A stretch of DNA of 64,000 nt. Origin: Pleurodeles waltl (lineage: Eukaryota; Chordata; Amphibia; Caudata; Salamandridae). The DNA lies in the NCBI RefSeq assembly GCF_031143425.1, contig NC_090446.1:1021035066-1021099065 (forward strand), written 5' to 3'. A program made the position numbers and the translations under genes. Below, piece after piece: positions 20,230 to 32,136 of this stretch. Below the pieces are notes generated by a model. It worked only from the letters and a program-made list of their open reading frames with translations, was not told the origin of the DNA and did not search any database. The stretch's first letter is position 1, and each line of letters starts with the position of its first letter.

Positions 20230-21485
20230 AAGATTGTGCCAGGTGGTTTACCACCAAGAAAATACCTTGACGGTCCAGCCACTTCCAGAGGCGTAGAGTC
20301 TTTTGGTGCAGGACATCTACTCGTTCTGCTTCTCACATGGCAGTGGTGCTGCTTGTTACAGTATCAGGTGGTGTTGGTGCCGCTTGCTGCAGTACTGCAT
20401 GGTAGTGTTGCTGTCCATGAGCAGCTGCACCAAACTTCCTTTGATAGTGGGCAGGAAGGCATTCAACGCCAAGTGAATTGCACTCAATTCCAACAAACTG
20501 ATGTGGAGTCTGGTCTCCACCGGAGACATAAGGCTTTTAATTTTCACGATTCCAGCAGTGAAGGATCCGTGACCCTGATCAGTTCTGGGTGGGTAAGGAG
20601 AGGGGCCTGCCCTAACCTAACTGCAATCCAGTAGCCTCAAATGAAGATCTTTTGCAGGCTCCTCTAAAATCTGGATACCATCCAAAAGATTCCCCTGGTG
20701 TTGAGCCCACTGGGATTTGAGGTCTCGCAGAGCCTGCATATTCCACCTGGTCCTTGTGGCCAGCAATATGCAGGAGGTCAAAAACCCCAAGACCCTCAGT
20801 CATCTGTATTGAAATCCTGATTGAAACATCAAGCTCATAGCCTGTATGTCCTGGATGCTCAGCTCTAATTGTACTGTATCTAGATTAGTTACAATGAACA
20901 GGAGCATCTGTGAAGAAGTCAAGTGTAACTTCAGCACTTTAACAGTGAACCCCAATGGTGTTAGGAGGTTTGCCATCTGGAGAACGTTGATGACTGCAGG
21001 GGGTGAGCCAGCCTTTAACACCATGCCTCAAGATAGGGGAAGATTTGTACCCCGACCTCCAAAGTTTTGCTGCAACCACTTTCACCACTTTTATCAACAT
21101 CCTTGGAAGGTGCTGGTGAGGCCCAAGGAGAGCACGGCAAACTGACAATGCTTATGGCCAACTGTGAACCCCACGCAGTAGCTGTGGCACTGAAAGACAG
21201 GGATATGAAAATAACCATGCTGTAGGGCCAATGCCACAATCCAGTATCCTGGACCTAGCGCAGACAGGACCTGAGACAGTGTGAGCAACTTGAATTTATC
21301 CTTCAAAAGAAAGATACTGAGGACGGTGATCTAAAATAGGATGAAGGCCTTTGTCTTTCTCCTGCACAAGGAAGTGGCAGAAGTAACAACCAGTCCCTAT
21401 TTCTGAGGCCAGAACCCTCTCTATTGCTACCTTGGACAAAAGAGCTTGCACTTCCCACTGCAAAATGGATGTGTTCCTCCATCAT
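20230..21485 (-). pseudogene. DIRS reverse transcriptase/RNase H relic, copy A
   Basis: RT motifs occur in shifting frames: KFKLLTLSQVLSALGPGYW and a DAYFHIP-like block at 21306-21094, FTVGHKHCQFAVLSLGLTST, and the catalytic box as FPYLEAWC (about 21030), where active elements have YLDDWL. RNase H-like pieces follow below 20640 (LLELSAIHLALNAFLPTIKG). The altered catalytic box and frameshifts mean no activity. The same blocks recur at 35376-35960 and 58694-58987. Confidence 0.75.
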
Positions 21486-21999
21486 CTACATCGATGATTG
21501 TGGCAAGTGCTGCGGAGAAGAAAGAAATCAAGAGTTGCAGACCTGATTGACAAGTTGGAGGATCCATACGTCCAAAGGTTTTTTGATTCCTGTGGAGGAA
21601 ATGTCAGATTCTTCCTCCTACAGGGTGTGTGTGTGCCAAAAAGGACACACTAAAGACATTTTGTGGTTAACAGAGGGGCAGGGAACTGAGCTGTACATCG
21701 TCGCTGTTGTCCTGATTGCAGGGAATGGCACAAAACGGCTACACAGAATGTCAGGATCTGCTGTTGGCAGTATTGAAAACCCCTGGTTTAGCCATACAAG
21801 GGGCATAACTGCTCAGATATTTGTCTGGAAAAAGCATACAGTCCCTGAGAAGACGCTGCGGCATGACTGAACTTAAAGCATTACAGCTCTGAGTGACCTT
21901 TTTTGTCAAAAAGACTAGAGACATCAAATTGCATGTCCATTTAAAGCTGTCTGGACACCCCTAGAGAAGCCACTATACAGTATCCAGGCACCAAACAGA

Positions 22000-22800
22000 A
22001 GCACTACACTCGTGCCCACTGCCTGACTCAAGCAGTCAAGTTGTTTTGAGGCCAGACCTTATAACACATTTAGCTGCAACCCATTTGTCCTGTATGGTTT
22101 TGGTTAAAGACATCCTTGGGTCCTCTGAAACTGCCAACAGGATTTGACCAATTGCATCTCATAATGCACGAGTGTAAAGGCCCAGGAGACAGCAGGCTTT
22201 GACTGAGCACAAAGCAAGGTTGGCTGATGAAAATATGTGTGTGCCAAACATTTCTGTTAGACTCACAGACAGGAGGGGTTGTAGGAAAAGTGTTAGGCAG
22301 TGGCGTACGAAAATTGAGGAGGCCCCCCCTTCAAAGCACATAAAGAGCTCCCCTCTGGACTCAGGAGCTTTCTGGCCATGCTACTATACTGAGGGGGTCC
22401 TCAGGAGTTTACCCCCGCCACTGCACCACTTATGTTACGCCACTGGCGCTAGGGTAAACTCTCCTGGTGTGTCAAAAAGTCAGGATTGCCTGATGCCGGT
22501 CTGTGGCAAAGAGGGCCCACAACATGGCCTTGCCCAAGTGGGTATCTTTTAAGGCCTGATTAAATGCAAAATAAGTTTGTAGGTGCCTGGTGAGGCAGAA
22601 GAACAGTACAGATGTTCGTTTTGACCCCCATTGTAGTGAGTGCAGGTAAAGAGGCTCTGCACCCACCTCAAGATCATGGCAAAGAAGGTACACTCCTCAG
22701 CTGTAAGATCTGTGGTAGTGACAAGCCTCATGTTTGGGGGATTTGTCCAGGCCACTAGTATCCTGTAGTTCAGCATACTAATTTCCCTAATCATACTAAG
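22000..22800 (-). pseudogene. DIRS gag (ORF1) relic, copy A, split by a MITE
   Basis: Minus-strand frames 22693-22472 (SVLFFCLTRHLQTYFAFNQA) and 22341-22159 (IFSSANLALCSVKACCLLGL) correspond to the FNQA and FSSTSLALWSMNTACILG blocks of the longer gag relic at 36134-37162. The hAT MITE at 22298-22445 lies between them. The role in active DIRS elements is particle formation; this copy is not translatable. Confidence 0.6.
22298..22445. mobile_element. hAT-type MITE, 148 bp
   Basis: Terminal inverted repeats CAGTGGCGTA (22298-22307) and TACGCCACTG (22436-22445). The flanking eight bases are GTGTTAGG (22290-22297) and GCGCTAGG (22446-22453), six of eight identical, fitting the 8 bp target duplication of hAT elements. 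There is no coding capacity. Confidence 0.8.
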
Positions 22801-24005
22801 GGGTCAATTTGTCCCTTTCATTATAGTCTTTGTTGTCTGAAGCTGGTCCAAAAAAGCTGATGCAAGTTTAAAGCTTTGCTGGGTAGTTAGGGCATGGTAG
22901 TTATGAAGGATTCCTTATAGGCTGCGCCCTCATGGGATCAGGGCACAGCCTATGTCAGGTCAAGTTTGGTTGGTAGTCAGAGACCCCTACAGAAACCAGC
23001 TTCTTTCCCAACACGGCGCCATAGATGACAAAGAAACTAATGCACAGAGTGGCACCAGGACCAAAGTCAGCACCGAAGCAGGTTCAAGAAGCACAGACAG
23101 CATTGAGGTTTAACATTTCAGCAGGATCCCGAATGAGGGACTCTGTGGATCCTTGGGGCCTGAAGGCATGTGAGAGGGAGCCAGAGGCATGCCAATTATG
23201 TGCAGTATGGCCTCCCTAAAGATTTCCATTTGCTGCAACGTTGTAGATGGATCTAGAATTTTGGCTGCATCGGGGCCAAACTTTGAAGTGGCTCTTCAGG
23301 AGTTCGAGAGCAAGAGTGAGAAGCATGTTGATGCCCTTGCGCCCTCTATGAAGTTTGAGAATGGTGGGAAAGAGCAGATCCCCACTTAAATTTTATGTTT
23401 CTTTTACAAAGTTACCAAAGACTTCTACTGTGACAAAGACCTGCTGTTTGAACGACTTACGGAGCGGGAAAAGGCCCTTCCATCCACTTCGACCGGTCTT
23501 GGCACAAAGTTTTCCAATGCTCAGAGGTGTAGATTTTCACATCCTAGTTCCTTATGGCCTTCAGACTCATCCTAGAACAGCCTTTGCAGGCCCCAGAGTT
23601 GTGGTCCGTCTCTAGATACCAAAGGCACACTTTATGGGGATCCATACCAGACATTTGACACACCCTAAAGAGTATAAAGCTTATCATTTTAGTACATGAC
23701 ATATTGCCTCCCCAACCCTCACACACACACTAGAAAAAAAAAGTTAAGAGAAAAATGCTAGCCAAAGATGATGAGTTAAGCTCTGGATCCACATCAGGTG
23801 GTACAGAGAGAAAGGAACTGACAGAGCACCTAGGTCGCGCCTATCTGCATCTCCATCCATCACTACCGGAGCGGAATGATGTAGGAGCAGAGCCGTGCAC
23901 CACGATATACAGCAGCAGGAGTGCTACTTTTAAGCTTCTGAATGCCTGAGGTAATTTTCATTAAGGTGAGGAATCTCTGATTAGAAGTATCTATCAGAAA
24001 TGGTA

Positions 24006-26390
24006 CCGTAATAGATGGGAGAAGGACCCAGTATCCCATCTGAAAGAGTGCACTTTAGAGCTGCATCAGAGGTAGAAAGCTTAATATTCATAATCAGGAA
24101 AATCCAAGGGAGTCATAAAGTCTATGCGAGTTCTGTCTGCCTTAGATTTTGGGGTTAGGGACCCCAAGATCTGGCATCATGATGTCCCTAAGACTCTTGG
24201 ATGACCTTTTTGCCCCTGACATTAGTGCTTCAAGAGAACTGTAAGGGTTTCTTTCCTTTTAGTGTACATATTTCATTTTTGGGGGTCATTCAATGGTCGC
24301 TATTTTAAGATATCAGAGCTCAGCTGTTGGACTCAAAACATCGACTCATAATGCTACTCACAGACATTAACTGTGCTCGCTGTTGTATTTCAGTCTTAAG
24401 ATTTCAGGGATAGGTGTCTGGCATGTTTCAGAGTTGTAGCTTGTTTGCTTGAAGTCATGTATACATACATACAAACACAAGCCAAATGTAGAAACATAAA
24501 ATCCTAGCTTTTTCCAGCCATCCAACTTTGCATCCTTGGACTTGTAGTTGTTTTTACCTTTATTAATATCAGCATAAAATTCAGCAAAATGCTGATGCAT
24601 AGTACTGCTTAGTGTTATGTAAGGCACGGTGATGCTCGTCAGTTATGGACGTCTATTCCTTAACTGCAGCCACAGGTATATTTTTTGCGAGGCAGGCTGC
24701 GTGTCCTGCTATGGGCACTTGTACACATTTTATGTGAGAAAGGCATGCACAGCTACCTATCTTGTACTTTTTAGTGCAAAAGGCCTGCACCACTGCTCGC
24801 TTCCAGTGCTGTGCATTTTTTAACCAGGTTGTTTCACAGCTGCAGATTTCCCCTGCTCTTTTCAAGGAAGGCCCACACATTTGCCTATGATGTTCAATCG
24901 TAGTGCACAAGGGGGCTTCTACAACTCCTTCTCTTGCTAGACCTATTTTCTGAGGGTGGTCTACTTCACTGATTTAATGTGAGGGAGGACGGCACATTTA
25001 TTTCCTGTGCTCAACTTGCTGGGTATGAAGCTAGTAACAGAACTATTGCCCATGATGTTTTTTCTGTGTGAGGAAAGAAAGCTTGAACTATTGCTGCCCA
25101 CGCTGTGTCTGTTCTGTGTATGAAGGTAGCTTACACATCTTCCACTCATGCTGTGGCTGTTGTAGGTTCTTTTTCTCCATGTTGTGCTTGTTCAAACTGG
25201 GCAAGCTAATACTGCAGTTACTCATACTGAATCTGATGCTTCCTGTACTGTACCTGTTGAGTTGTGAAGGAATACTGTATCCCTTTCCATGCTGTACCTG
25301 TTTTGTGTATGAAGATTGAAAAGCTCACTTTTGCGTGAGTGAAGCTTGCACTGCTGCTGTTACGTGTTCCATCTACTGTAAGAGACATTGCTTTATTGAT
25401 ACCTTTCCAGAATCATCATTTATCAAGGGATGACATGATTTTGATGGCCCATCATCTTGATTATTAATGTGAGAAAGAAACTGAATACAAAGTTTAGGGG
25501 GCAAATGTTGATGGTAAACAAATTACTCTTGAGAAAGACAAATAGTACTATAAAACAGAACATGCTGAGTAAAAGAGAGTGCGGAAAATAGGGGTGGGAA
25601 GAAAAAGAGACAGGATAACTGAACCTACTAAGTAAAAAGTAGAAGAACCGAAACAGGAAAAGAGGGTGGCCAAGAGTAGCTAGATTTTGAAGGAGGGGTG
25701 GTGAAATTCAGCACAAGGTGAGAAAAGAGGTAAAATAGGCATATGCAGATGTAACAGGATGAATGAAGAGATAAGATGGGAGATAGAGAAGACAGAGAAG
25801 GAAGCAAGTTGGAACCATGCAGACAAAAGGGACAGGACCGAAGAATGAAACAGGACCTTTAATGATCTAAAGGGAAAACTGGGAAGAGCAGAATAAGGAG
25901 AGAACAGTGCGATATTAAGGTTGGATGCCAATGGATAAATATGGAAACTGGAATACGATGAAGAAAACATGAGAATTATACAAGTGAGAGGAATCACCCA
26001 ACTGTTGTGATTGATTGCCAACTTAGAAGGAAGTGCTGGATCCTGCCCGCACTGTTTGGGCACATGCTGCTGAGTGCAAACTAAAGTGGTTTGGTAGCTG
26101 TTGCAGCACAGTAAGAGGAGATGGAATCATGGTGCTAGTAATGGCCTGCACATTCGCTGCCAGCTATCCATCTTCATCCCCAAAAGGATGTCTGCAGCAT
26201 CACTGGCTGGGAAAGCCGCCTCTACCTATACATTGGCCATCTGGAATAGGCCTTACATTTTCAGAACTGGTGCAGAAACTGTTCTGCATGTGTCAGCAGC
26301 CACAAACAATGCCCTGTAGCAGCTATTATTACAGTGTTTCAAAGAGGGGTCCATCTTGTCTTCAGCGAGCCAAAGCCCAACAAACGGTGA
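24006..26390. other. Unassigned sequence
   Basis: 2.4 kb without recognised genes or ends. The plus strand from about 25480 to 25900 is strongly purine-rich (GAAAGA-type runs). Short words such as CTGCTGTTAC and TGTACCTGTTTTGTGTATGAAG recur loosely between 25090 and 25380, as in a decayed tandem array. Frames here are short and not convincing. Confidence 0.4.
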
Positions 26391-26825
26391 AGCATGAACA
26401 TTGCCCAAACCCCAGTGCGCCTTATCGGGGTATAATTACAACCTTTGCCAGGGTGAACCCTCAAATTCAATAAATTAACCTTAGCTCAACCCCATGGCTA
26501 TGACACAGAGCCGAAAAGCTTAATTTAGGGAAAAGTGTGAAGTATTTATGCACTGCCAAAAGAGTAATAAAGTCAAAATGCAAAACAATAAAAAACCCAA
26601 ATCAAATTAAACGTATAGAGAAATGTTAACAACAAAATAACACCAGCATGACAAAATCGAATAAGAGTAACCAAATACATAGTTTTTTAAAGCTTCAAGT
26701 AGAAACAGTGTCAAAAAGCACAAAGAGGCAATTTTAGTCAACGGTCGTGACAGACCAGAACCTAGGTGTATTTTGAGGCTGACCATTTGCCTTTGCCTTG
26801 AACAACGATTTTGCCTTTTGACTTA
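26391..26825. repeat. Gypsy-type LTR fragment, part 1
   Basis: From about 26430 the sequence resembles the opening of the solo LTR at 6877 at a distance (GTGAACCCTCAAATTC, TTAGCTCAACCCC, GTGTGAAGTATTTATGCA, then an A-rich stretch). It runs into the Harbinger MITE at 26826 and seems to resume at 28011. No clear TG start was fixed. Confidence 0.45.
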
Positions 26826-28010
26826 GGTGGTCATTCCAACTTCGGCGGTCTTTTCCTTAGACCGCTGAAGACGCGGGCGCCAGACGACCACCAGTGCTGG
26901 CGGTCTTCCGACCACCATATTACGACTACTGAAGTATTGCCGCCACAATTTGGATGGAAATCCTCCAGTAGTCATGCTGGCAGTCGGAGGCACAGAGGCG
27001 GTTCCACCACCTGCCCTGCCCCACGAAATGGACTCCACCAGCCATATTATGACCTGTAATAAGGCCTGTTGGTGTCTTTTTGGCAGGGCGCTGCCGCCAG
27101 TGGAAGTGCCGGGTTCCGTCCCCTAGGGAAGGAGCACCTCGTCGGACGTGGTAAGTGTCCTCCGAAGGGGGAAGGGGTGGTGTGTTTGAAAGGATGTGTG
27201 AGTGTGTGTATGCGTGCATTGAATGAGGATGGGTGGGAGGGGAGTATTTGTGCGTGCATGTATGTATGTATGTGTGTAAATGTGGTGAAGGTGATGCATG
27301 TATGCGTGAATGTGATTGCTGGGTCGGGGTGTATGTGTGCAAACATGTAGACAGGGGTGGAGTTGTTTGTGTATGTTGAGAAAGGTAGGGGATGGGGAAT
27401 GAACTGTACGTGTCTCAATGGGGGTGAATGTAGTGAGTGGGGGTGTGGTGCGTGTATGGATTTGGGGGGTGTTGCGTGTGTGTGCGCGTGAGTGTAAGGG
27501 TGTTGTGAGTGAGTGTCACAGTGTGCATGTCTGTGGGTGCGTGCGTGTATGCCTGGGGTAAGTACTGGGATCAGGGGGGTGGAGGGTAAGCACGGGTATT
27601 GGGGGGTTCACCACTGGGAGCAGGTGGTGGTTACTGGGGGTTTAGGGGAGGTGGGAATGTTGTAGGGGAAGGGTGGCTGGTGGGCTCTTGGGTAGATGGA
27701 GGGATGGGGGAGTCTTCTACCGGCGACAGGACTGCAAATTGCTGTAGCTGGTAGCCTTTCCACCAGGAATTTCATGGCATTGCTACTGCCACGAAATCCC
27801 TGGCAGAAGCGGGATACAGCCAGCTCAGAGATGCTCACCTCCGGCCCGACGGGTCCAACCGCCCTGCCGGTAGAAACGGGTAAGTGGCGGTTTGGCACAG
27901 GCCAAATCGCCACACTCGTAATCGGGTGGTCTTCACTGCCGGCCTGTCGGTGGTGAAGACCGCCACCGCGGCCCTGGCAATCAAAGACTGCCAGGGTCGG
28001 AATGACCACC
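26826..28010. mobile_element. Non-autonomous Harbinger element (1.2 kb MITE)
   Basis: Terminal inverted repeats GGTGGTCATTCC (26826-26837) and GGAATGACCACC (27999-28010), each continuing with CTTCGGCGG- or CCTGGCAGT-type sequence. Flanking trinucleotides are TTA and ATA, an imperfect fit to the TWA target of PIF/Harbinger. Both ends are rich in GGCGGTC words. The centre (27180-27560) is G/T-rich. No transposase is encoded. The long minus-strand frame at 27608-28012 lies in the GC-rich end and is judged spurious. Confidence 0.72.
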
Positions 28011-28664
28011 ATAGTCTTTCAAGTCCCAACTCACCATAGGACATAGGAATACACTTCTAAAGCTCCTCAGGGCCTCAGGGGAGGCACTTAGAGACTCACA
28101 TGGTGTCAGTTAGAGTCCAATAGCAAGGTACACTTCAAGTCCAGTTGCCAGTGGTCAGCAGGGTACTTCAAAGAAAAGACATCTTATAGCTTGCTGTATC
28201 CCTGTAGCTTGAACAAGAGATCAACTTTATGACACTTGGAGTCCACCTCTTTGTTGTGGGTACAAGAGGGAGGAGGTCCAGTCTTTCAGAGCTCCTCTCA
28301 GGTCACAGACAGCAGGTCCAGTCCTCTTCTCATTATCTGCAGGTCCAGATAGTGTACTAAAGTAGATGCCTAGGGCAGCCACATAAGTGTCTGACACTAG
28401 CTAGTTAGTGTGTGGAAATGACTGCTGGGCATGTCCTAATGAATGGGGTAAAAGTTCCAAGGGCCAACACTACCCTCTTTGGATATTTGTGAGATATGGG
28501 ATGTATTCAGTCACACTAAACTGCGAGGGCTGATGTGTGTATGGGGTAACATGCTAATTCTAGTGTACCCCCACATCTAATACTAAAATCCAGAGTCTGG
28601 AAGGACAAAAGCAGAGTCCTTCGGTAAGCAGACCGCGGATCCACACACACTGTCTTGACATTCA
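28011..28664. repeat. Gypsy-type LTR fragment, part 2
   Basis: About 650 bases between two Harbinger insertions, in the same compositional style as 26430-26825 (GGTCCAGTC words, cag/gtcc-rich). It is read as the continuation of that LTR. Neither frame nor signal is seen. Confidence 0.35.
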
Positions 28665-30120
28665 GGCCCTCATTATGACATTGGCGGTAAATGCCGATTA
28701 CCCCTGTGGTGACAGCCGCCAACATACTACTGTGGTGGCAAATATCCGTTCGCCATATTATGACACACACACCAAACCAACAGAATACTGCCACATACAC
28801 AATTCCACCAGCCCAAAGGTCAGTGGTAAAGTGTTGGTATGAACACCCACACCGCTATGCCAACAAAACAACGCCCACCACATTATGACCCACGAATCAC
28901 CATGGTGGACACTCAATGCGGTAAACCATTGGCGGTACACACCGGCGTGCTCAAAATGGTCACCCAAACACATAACAATACAACAATACCAGAAACTCAC
29001 CTGACACTGATACACAGACCACAGCCACCCACCCATAGCACTATAAAACACACACCCACGTTACACACCATCCTTTACAAATACCAATAAGCGCCATAAG
29101 ACTAACGTGAAGACCAGTGAGACAACTACACACACCACAAACTCCCATCCATCCATAACGCACCCCACATCCCACACCCCACCACATCACTTAACACCCT
29201 CTGCACAACACACAACACCCATGTCCCCACTAAGGCACCCACGTTTCACAGATGAGGAGTTGCGGGTCGTGGTCGAGAAAATAGTCAGGGTAGAGCCACA
29301 GCTGTTTGAAGCACAGGTACAGCAAATATCCATTGCCAGGAAGATGGAGTTATGGCAGAGAATTGTGGACAGGGTGAACGCTGTGGGACAGTATCCAAGA
29401 ACAAGGGACGACATCAGGAAGAGGTGGAATGACCTGCGGGGTAATGTACGTTCCGTGGCAGCAAGGCACCAGCTCACCATCCAGAGGACTGGCGGTGGAC
29501 CCCCACCTCCTTCCCCACAGCTCACAGCATGGGAGGAGCAAATCTTGGCAATACTGCATCCTGAGGGACTCACTAGAGTAGCCAGAGGACTGGACACTGG
29601 TGAGTCGACATTTACTACTTATCACCCCCTCACCCTGACTCCCATCACTCCACTCCATCCCACACACCGCACCTACACATCTGACTAACCACACAATACA
29701 TCGCCATACACAAACAAAGGTGGCAGGGCAAAAGCAACGATAGAGGGGAAGTAAGGGATGTACAATATGTCACAGACAAGAAGTATAATACATCACTTAC
29801 ATTCCCACAGGTGCCCCAGCCAATCTCAGAAGCGAGGAGGTGCCACGATAATCCAGTCCCCCAAAGAATATGCCCCCAGTGATGACAGTAACTCTGGACT
29901 TCAGGATCTGGATGAACTACCTGGCCCATCAAGGACCACTGGTCAGTTGGCCACCCCCAGCCCACTGACAGTCCACCATAGAGCCTCAATCTTGAGTATC
30001 CAACACCACAGCACCCACCCAATGTCCCCAGGACACGTCAATCAGCAGTGTGCCCACCTGTATAGGGACCCCAGTCCACAACTTACCCCCAAGACAATCA
30101 GGGACCTGGGGTCAGTGGCA
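28665..30120 (+). mobile_element. Harbinger copy 2, left part only
   Basis: Starts with the TIR GGCCCTCATTATGACATTGG and is colinear with the minus strand of copy 1 from 5244 through the subterminal blocks, the Myb-like exon 1, the intron and part of exon 2. Similarity ends at about 30120, in the part of exon 2 that corresponds to about 3620 in copy 1. The remainder, with the transposase and the other end, is absent. Confidence 0.8.
29221..30120 (+). pseudogene. Myb/SANT-like Harbinger gene B, second copy, truncated
   Basis: Exon 1 (29221-29599, 379 bases, the same length as in copy 1) starts with ATG and encodes RFTDEELRVVVEKIVRVEPQ, ISIARKMELWQRIVDRVN and RTRDDIRKRWNDLRGNVRSV. A GTGAGT donor is at 29600 and the acceptor CCCACAG ends at 29810, giving a 211 bp intron in the correct phase. 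Exon 2 begins APANLRSEEVP, then meets a TAA within 14 codons. A one-base loss in the following C-run moves the frame to KEYAPSDDSNSGLQDLDELP, which aligns with TEEAHGDDSSS of copy 1. The coiled-coil C-terminus is lost at about 30120. Exon 1 is intact enough to show which residues are kept between copies. Confidence 0.8.
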
Positions 30121-31119
30121 TGTAGCATGAGAGGGCCAAATTATGTGGTAGCAAAAGGCTAATTATACTGCATAATACAGCACATTTTGTAATAATATTA
30201 CTTCATTATTTCAACATTTTAAACTTTATAACACTGTCTGGGCATTGGTTGCACCTCGTTAGTACCATTTTAATACCCAAACGTGGAAATAAACAACAAA
30301 AAGGTGACTAGTCCAGTTCTGCAAAGGGTCTTTCTTTGCGCAGCAACACGTGTTGCTGCACTTTTAGTAACTTTTGAACCGTTTGAGCTACAAACATTTT
30401 TTTTTTAATTCAAATCTGCAGATTATGTGGCTGATGATGGACTATGTGGTAAATGCGGCAAATCTTTATGAGAAAATTGCAGTGGCTGCAACCTCACATA
30501 ATTGCAGTGGCCTTGGGTATATGTAAACGACATTAGACTGGTACAACAAAAGCAAGGCTTTTCAGCAACAAGCTGGTAAATCCACAAGAATTGTCTCAGC
30601 ATTCGGTTCTCTCCCCTTTCAAAAGCACCCCAAAGGTTATAATACATTAACCTGACAAGCAGAATTTTACAGTGTAGTGTCAAAAGGGAGGCCCACTGGG
30701 CCACCCCGTCATATTATGGGTGGCTTAGAGGAGGCATCTCTACCCATTCAAGTATATTGTTTGGTCTTGGGAAACATTTCAAAACTATTTAAGAATCATT
30801 ATTGGGGTGGGAGAAGCTAGACAGACAATGCAAATTGGCTTGCAGGAACTTCAAGCAGGGAACATGTAACTTCCAAGAAGCTAATATCGTAGTTGGACTC
30901 TTGCTCTAGGCAAGACTGCTGGTTTGAGGATGACACTACTTATGTTTGTAGGTGACTATGCCAATCCTTCAACAAAACGCAACTGCCGTCCCAACCCTTC
31001 CAGCTCACAAGCAGTACCTCACAAAACACCCCAGTAAAAGGTGATTTGTGGCAGCCTTAATGCATGGACTCAAGAGTCTAACATTTCAGGGAGCGTCATG
31101 GTTAAATGGAGATTACCCC
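30121..31119. other. Unassigned sequence
   Basis: About 1 kb, A/T-rich near 30170-30300, with no recognised repeat ends or coding frames. Confidence 0.4.
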
Positions 31120-31124
31120 TTTCT

Positions 31125-31967
31125 CACATTAACAACATGTCTCAATCACACACAGGCAATAAAGAAGATGCAGTAATTTTTCAATAAGATTTATTTTTAG
31201 AAAAACTGCAATCTGTGAAAAGGTGCATGGGCTGCAATGATTAGGATAATGAACAGTGCAAGAAACAGAATGGTAAAGACAAGAGTCATTAACACAAAGA
31301 CCCCCACCATCTTGCAATATCACTAGATATCATAAAGTGTGCGATATGTCCTAATACACTAGTATGTAGGCCTAACCCCCAACCTAGAAGAGCTAGGTAT
31401 ATGCTAAACCTCAATTTGCCAATACCATGTCCATGAGAAGAGCCCCAAACCCCTGTTACTTTGAAATGAGGTCTCTACCTCAGACTCCGCAGGAACTCGA
31501 AGACTGGGTCAGTGTCAAGGCGATGTGTCGCATCGATAGCAGCCATGGCATCTGGTCGGAATCCCTCTGACTATCTGATTAAGTGAGGAGTGTTTATACA
31601 GATCTGCTTGGACCCCTGACGTAGGTTTGTTCCCAAACAATAGACAACAAGGCGTGCTTGGGACGGTAATTAGTATAAACAATTCCCTCGAAAGAGGGAA
31701 GTACCTAAAGCGAACACTTCCAGTTTGTTTGTATTTGTCGCCTGAACTTGACGCCTTAGCGCGCTGGCACTGATAAGGAAAATCAAAACATGGGCCTAAG
31801 TCAAAACAAGGCAGCCATCTTAAAAGAATTAATTAAATAAATGCGCTAATACAGAGCAAGCTAAGTAGGGTAAAAGTCACTGGGTGACTTGGGGCACGAG
31901 TCTGCAAGCCACAGGCTACGCTAACACCTGTATCACATTAACACAAACTAGGATTCACTACACTACA
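31125..31967 (-). repeat. LTR-like segment with TATA and poly(A) signals
   Basis: On the minus strand the segment opens TGTAGTGTAGTGAATCC (from 31967), holds a TATAAA (31598-31593), and has an AATAAA at 31195-31190 before an ending near TGAGACA. The order start, TATA, poly(A) signal fits an LTR of about 0.85 kb. No target duplication or second LTR was found, so family and borders remain open. Confidence 0.28.
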
Positions 31968-32136
31968 TTTCCTTAATATTTATTAATAATTCTATTTTAC
32001 CACTGAATTGGATTTTAATAATTAATAAAAGTAGTTTACTTATTTTACGCACCGGCTAACTCTCAGGATACAGTATTTGTATTTACTATCACTTCACAGT
32101 GCAGGCCGCGAAAAATCGACTTGCCCACTCGCTATG

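Larger units (their letters stand above)
20160..24005 (-). mobile_element. DIRS-type retrotransposon relic A
   Basis: Order on the minus strand is terminal repeat, gag, RT, RNase H, as in DIRS elements. The right end (about 23955-24000) carries AAGGTGAGGAATCTCTGATT and TAGAAGTATCTATCAGAA, a motif found at other DIRS ends in this window. The recombinase half and left end are missing at about 20160, next to the gypsy relic. Frames are broken throughout. Confidence 0.75.

Noticed and set aside
25680..26063. 127-codon minus-strand frame rich in Ser, Leu and Phe
   Set aside because: It is the complement of a purine-rich tract, which yields long stop-free Ser/Leu/Phe frames by composition.
27608..28012. 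134-codon minus-strand frame
   Set aside because: It falls in the GC-rich end of a MITE and includes the terminal inverted repeat; no motif is seen.
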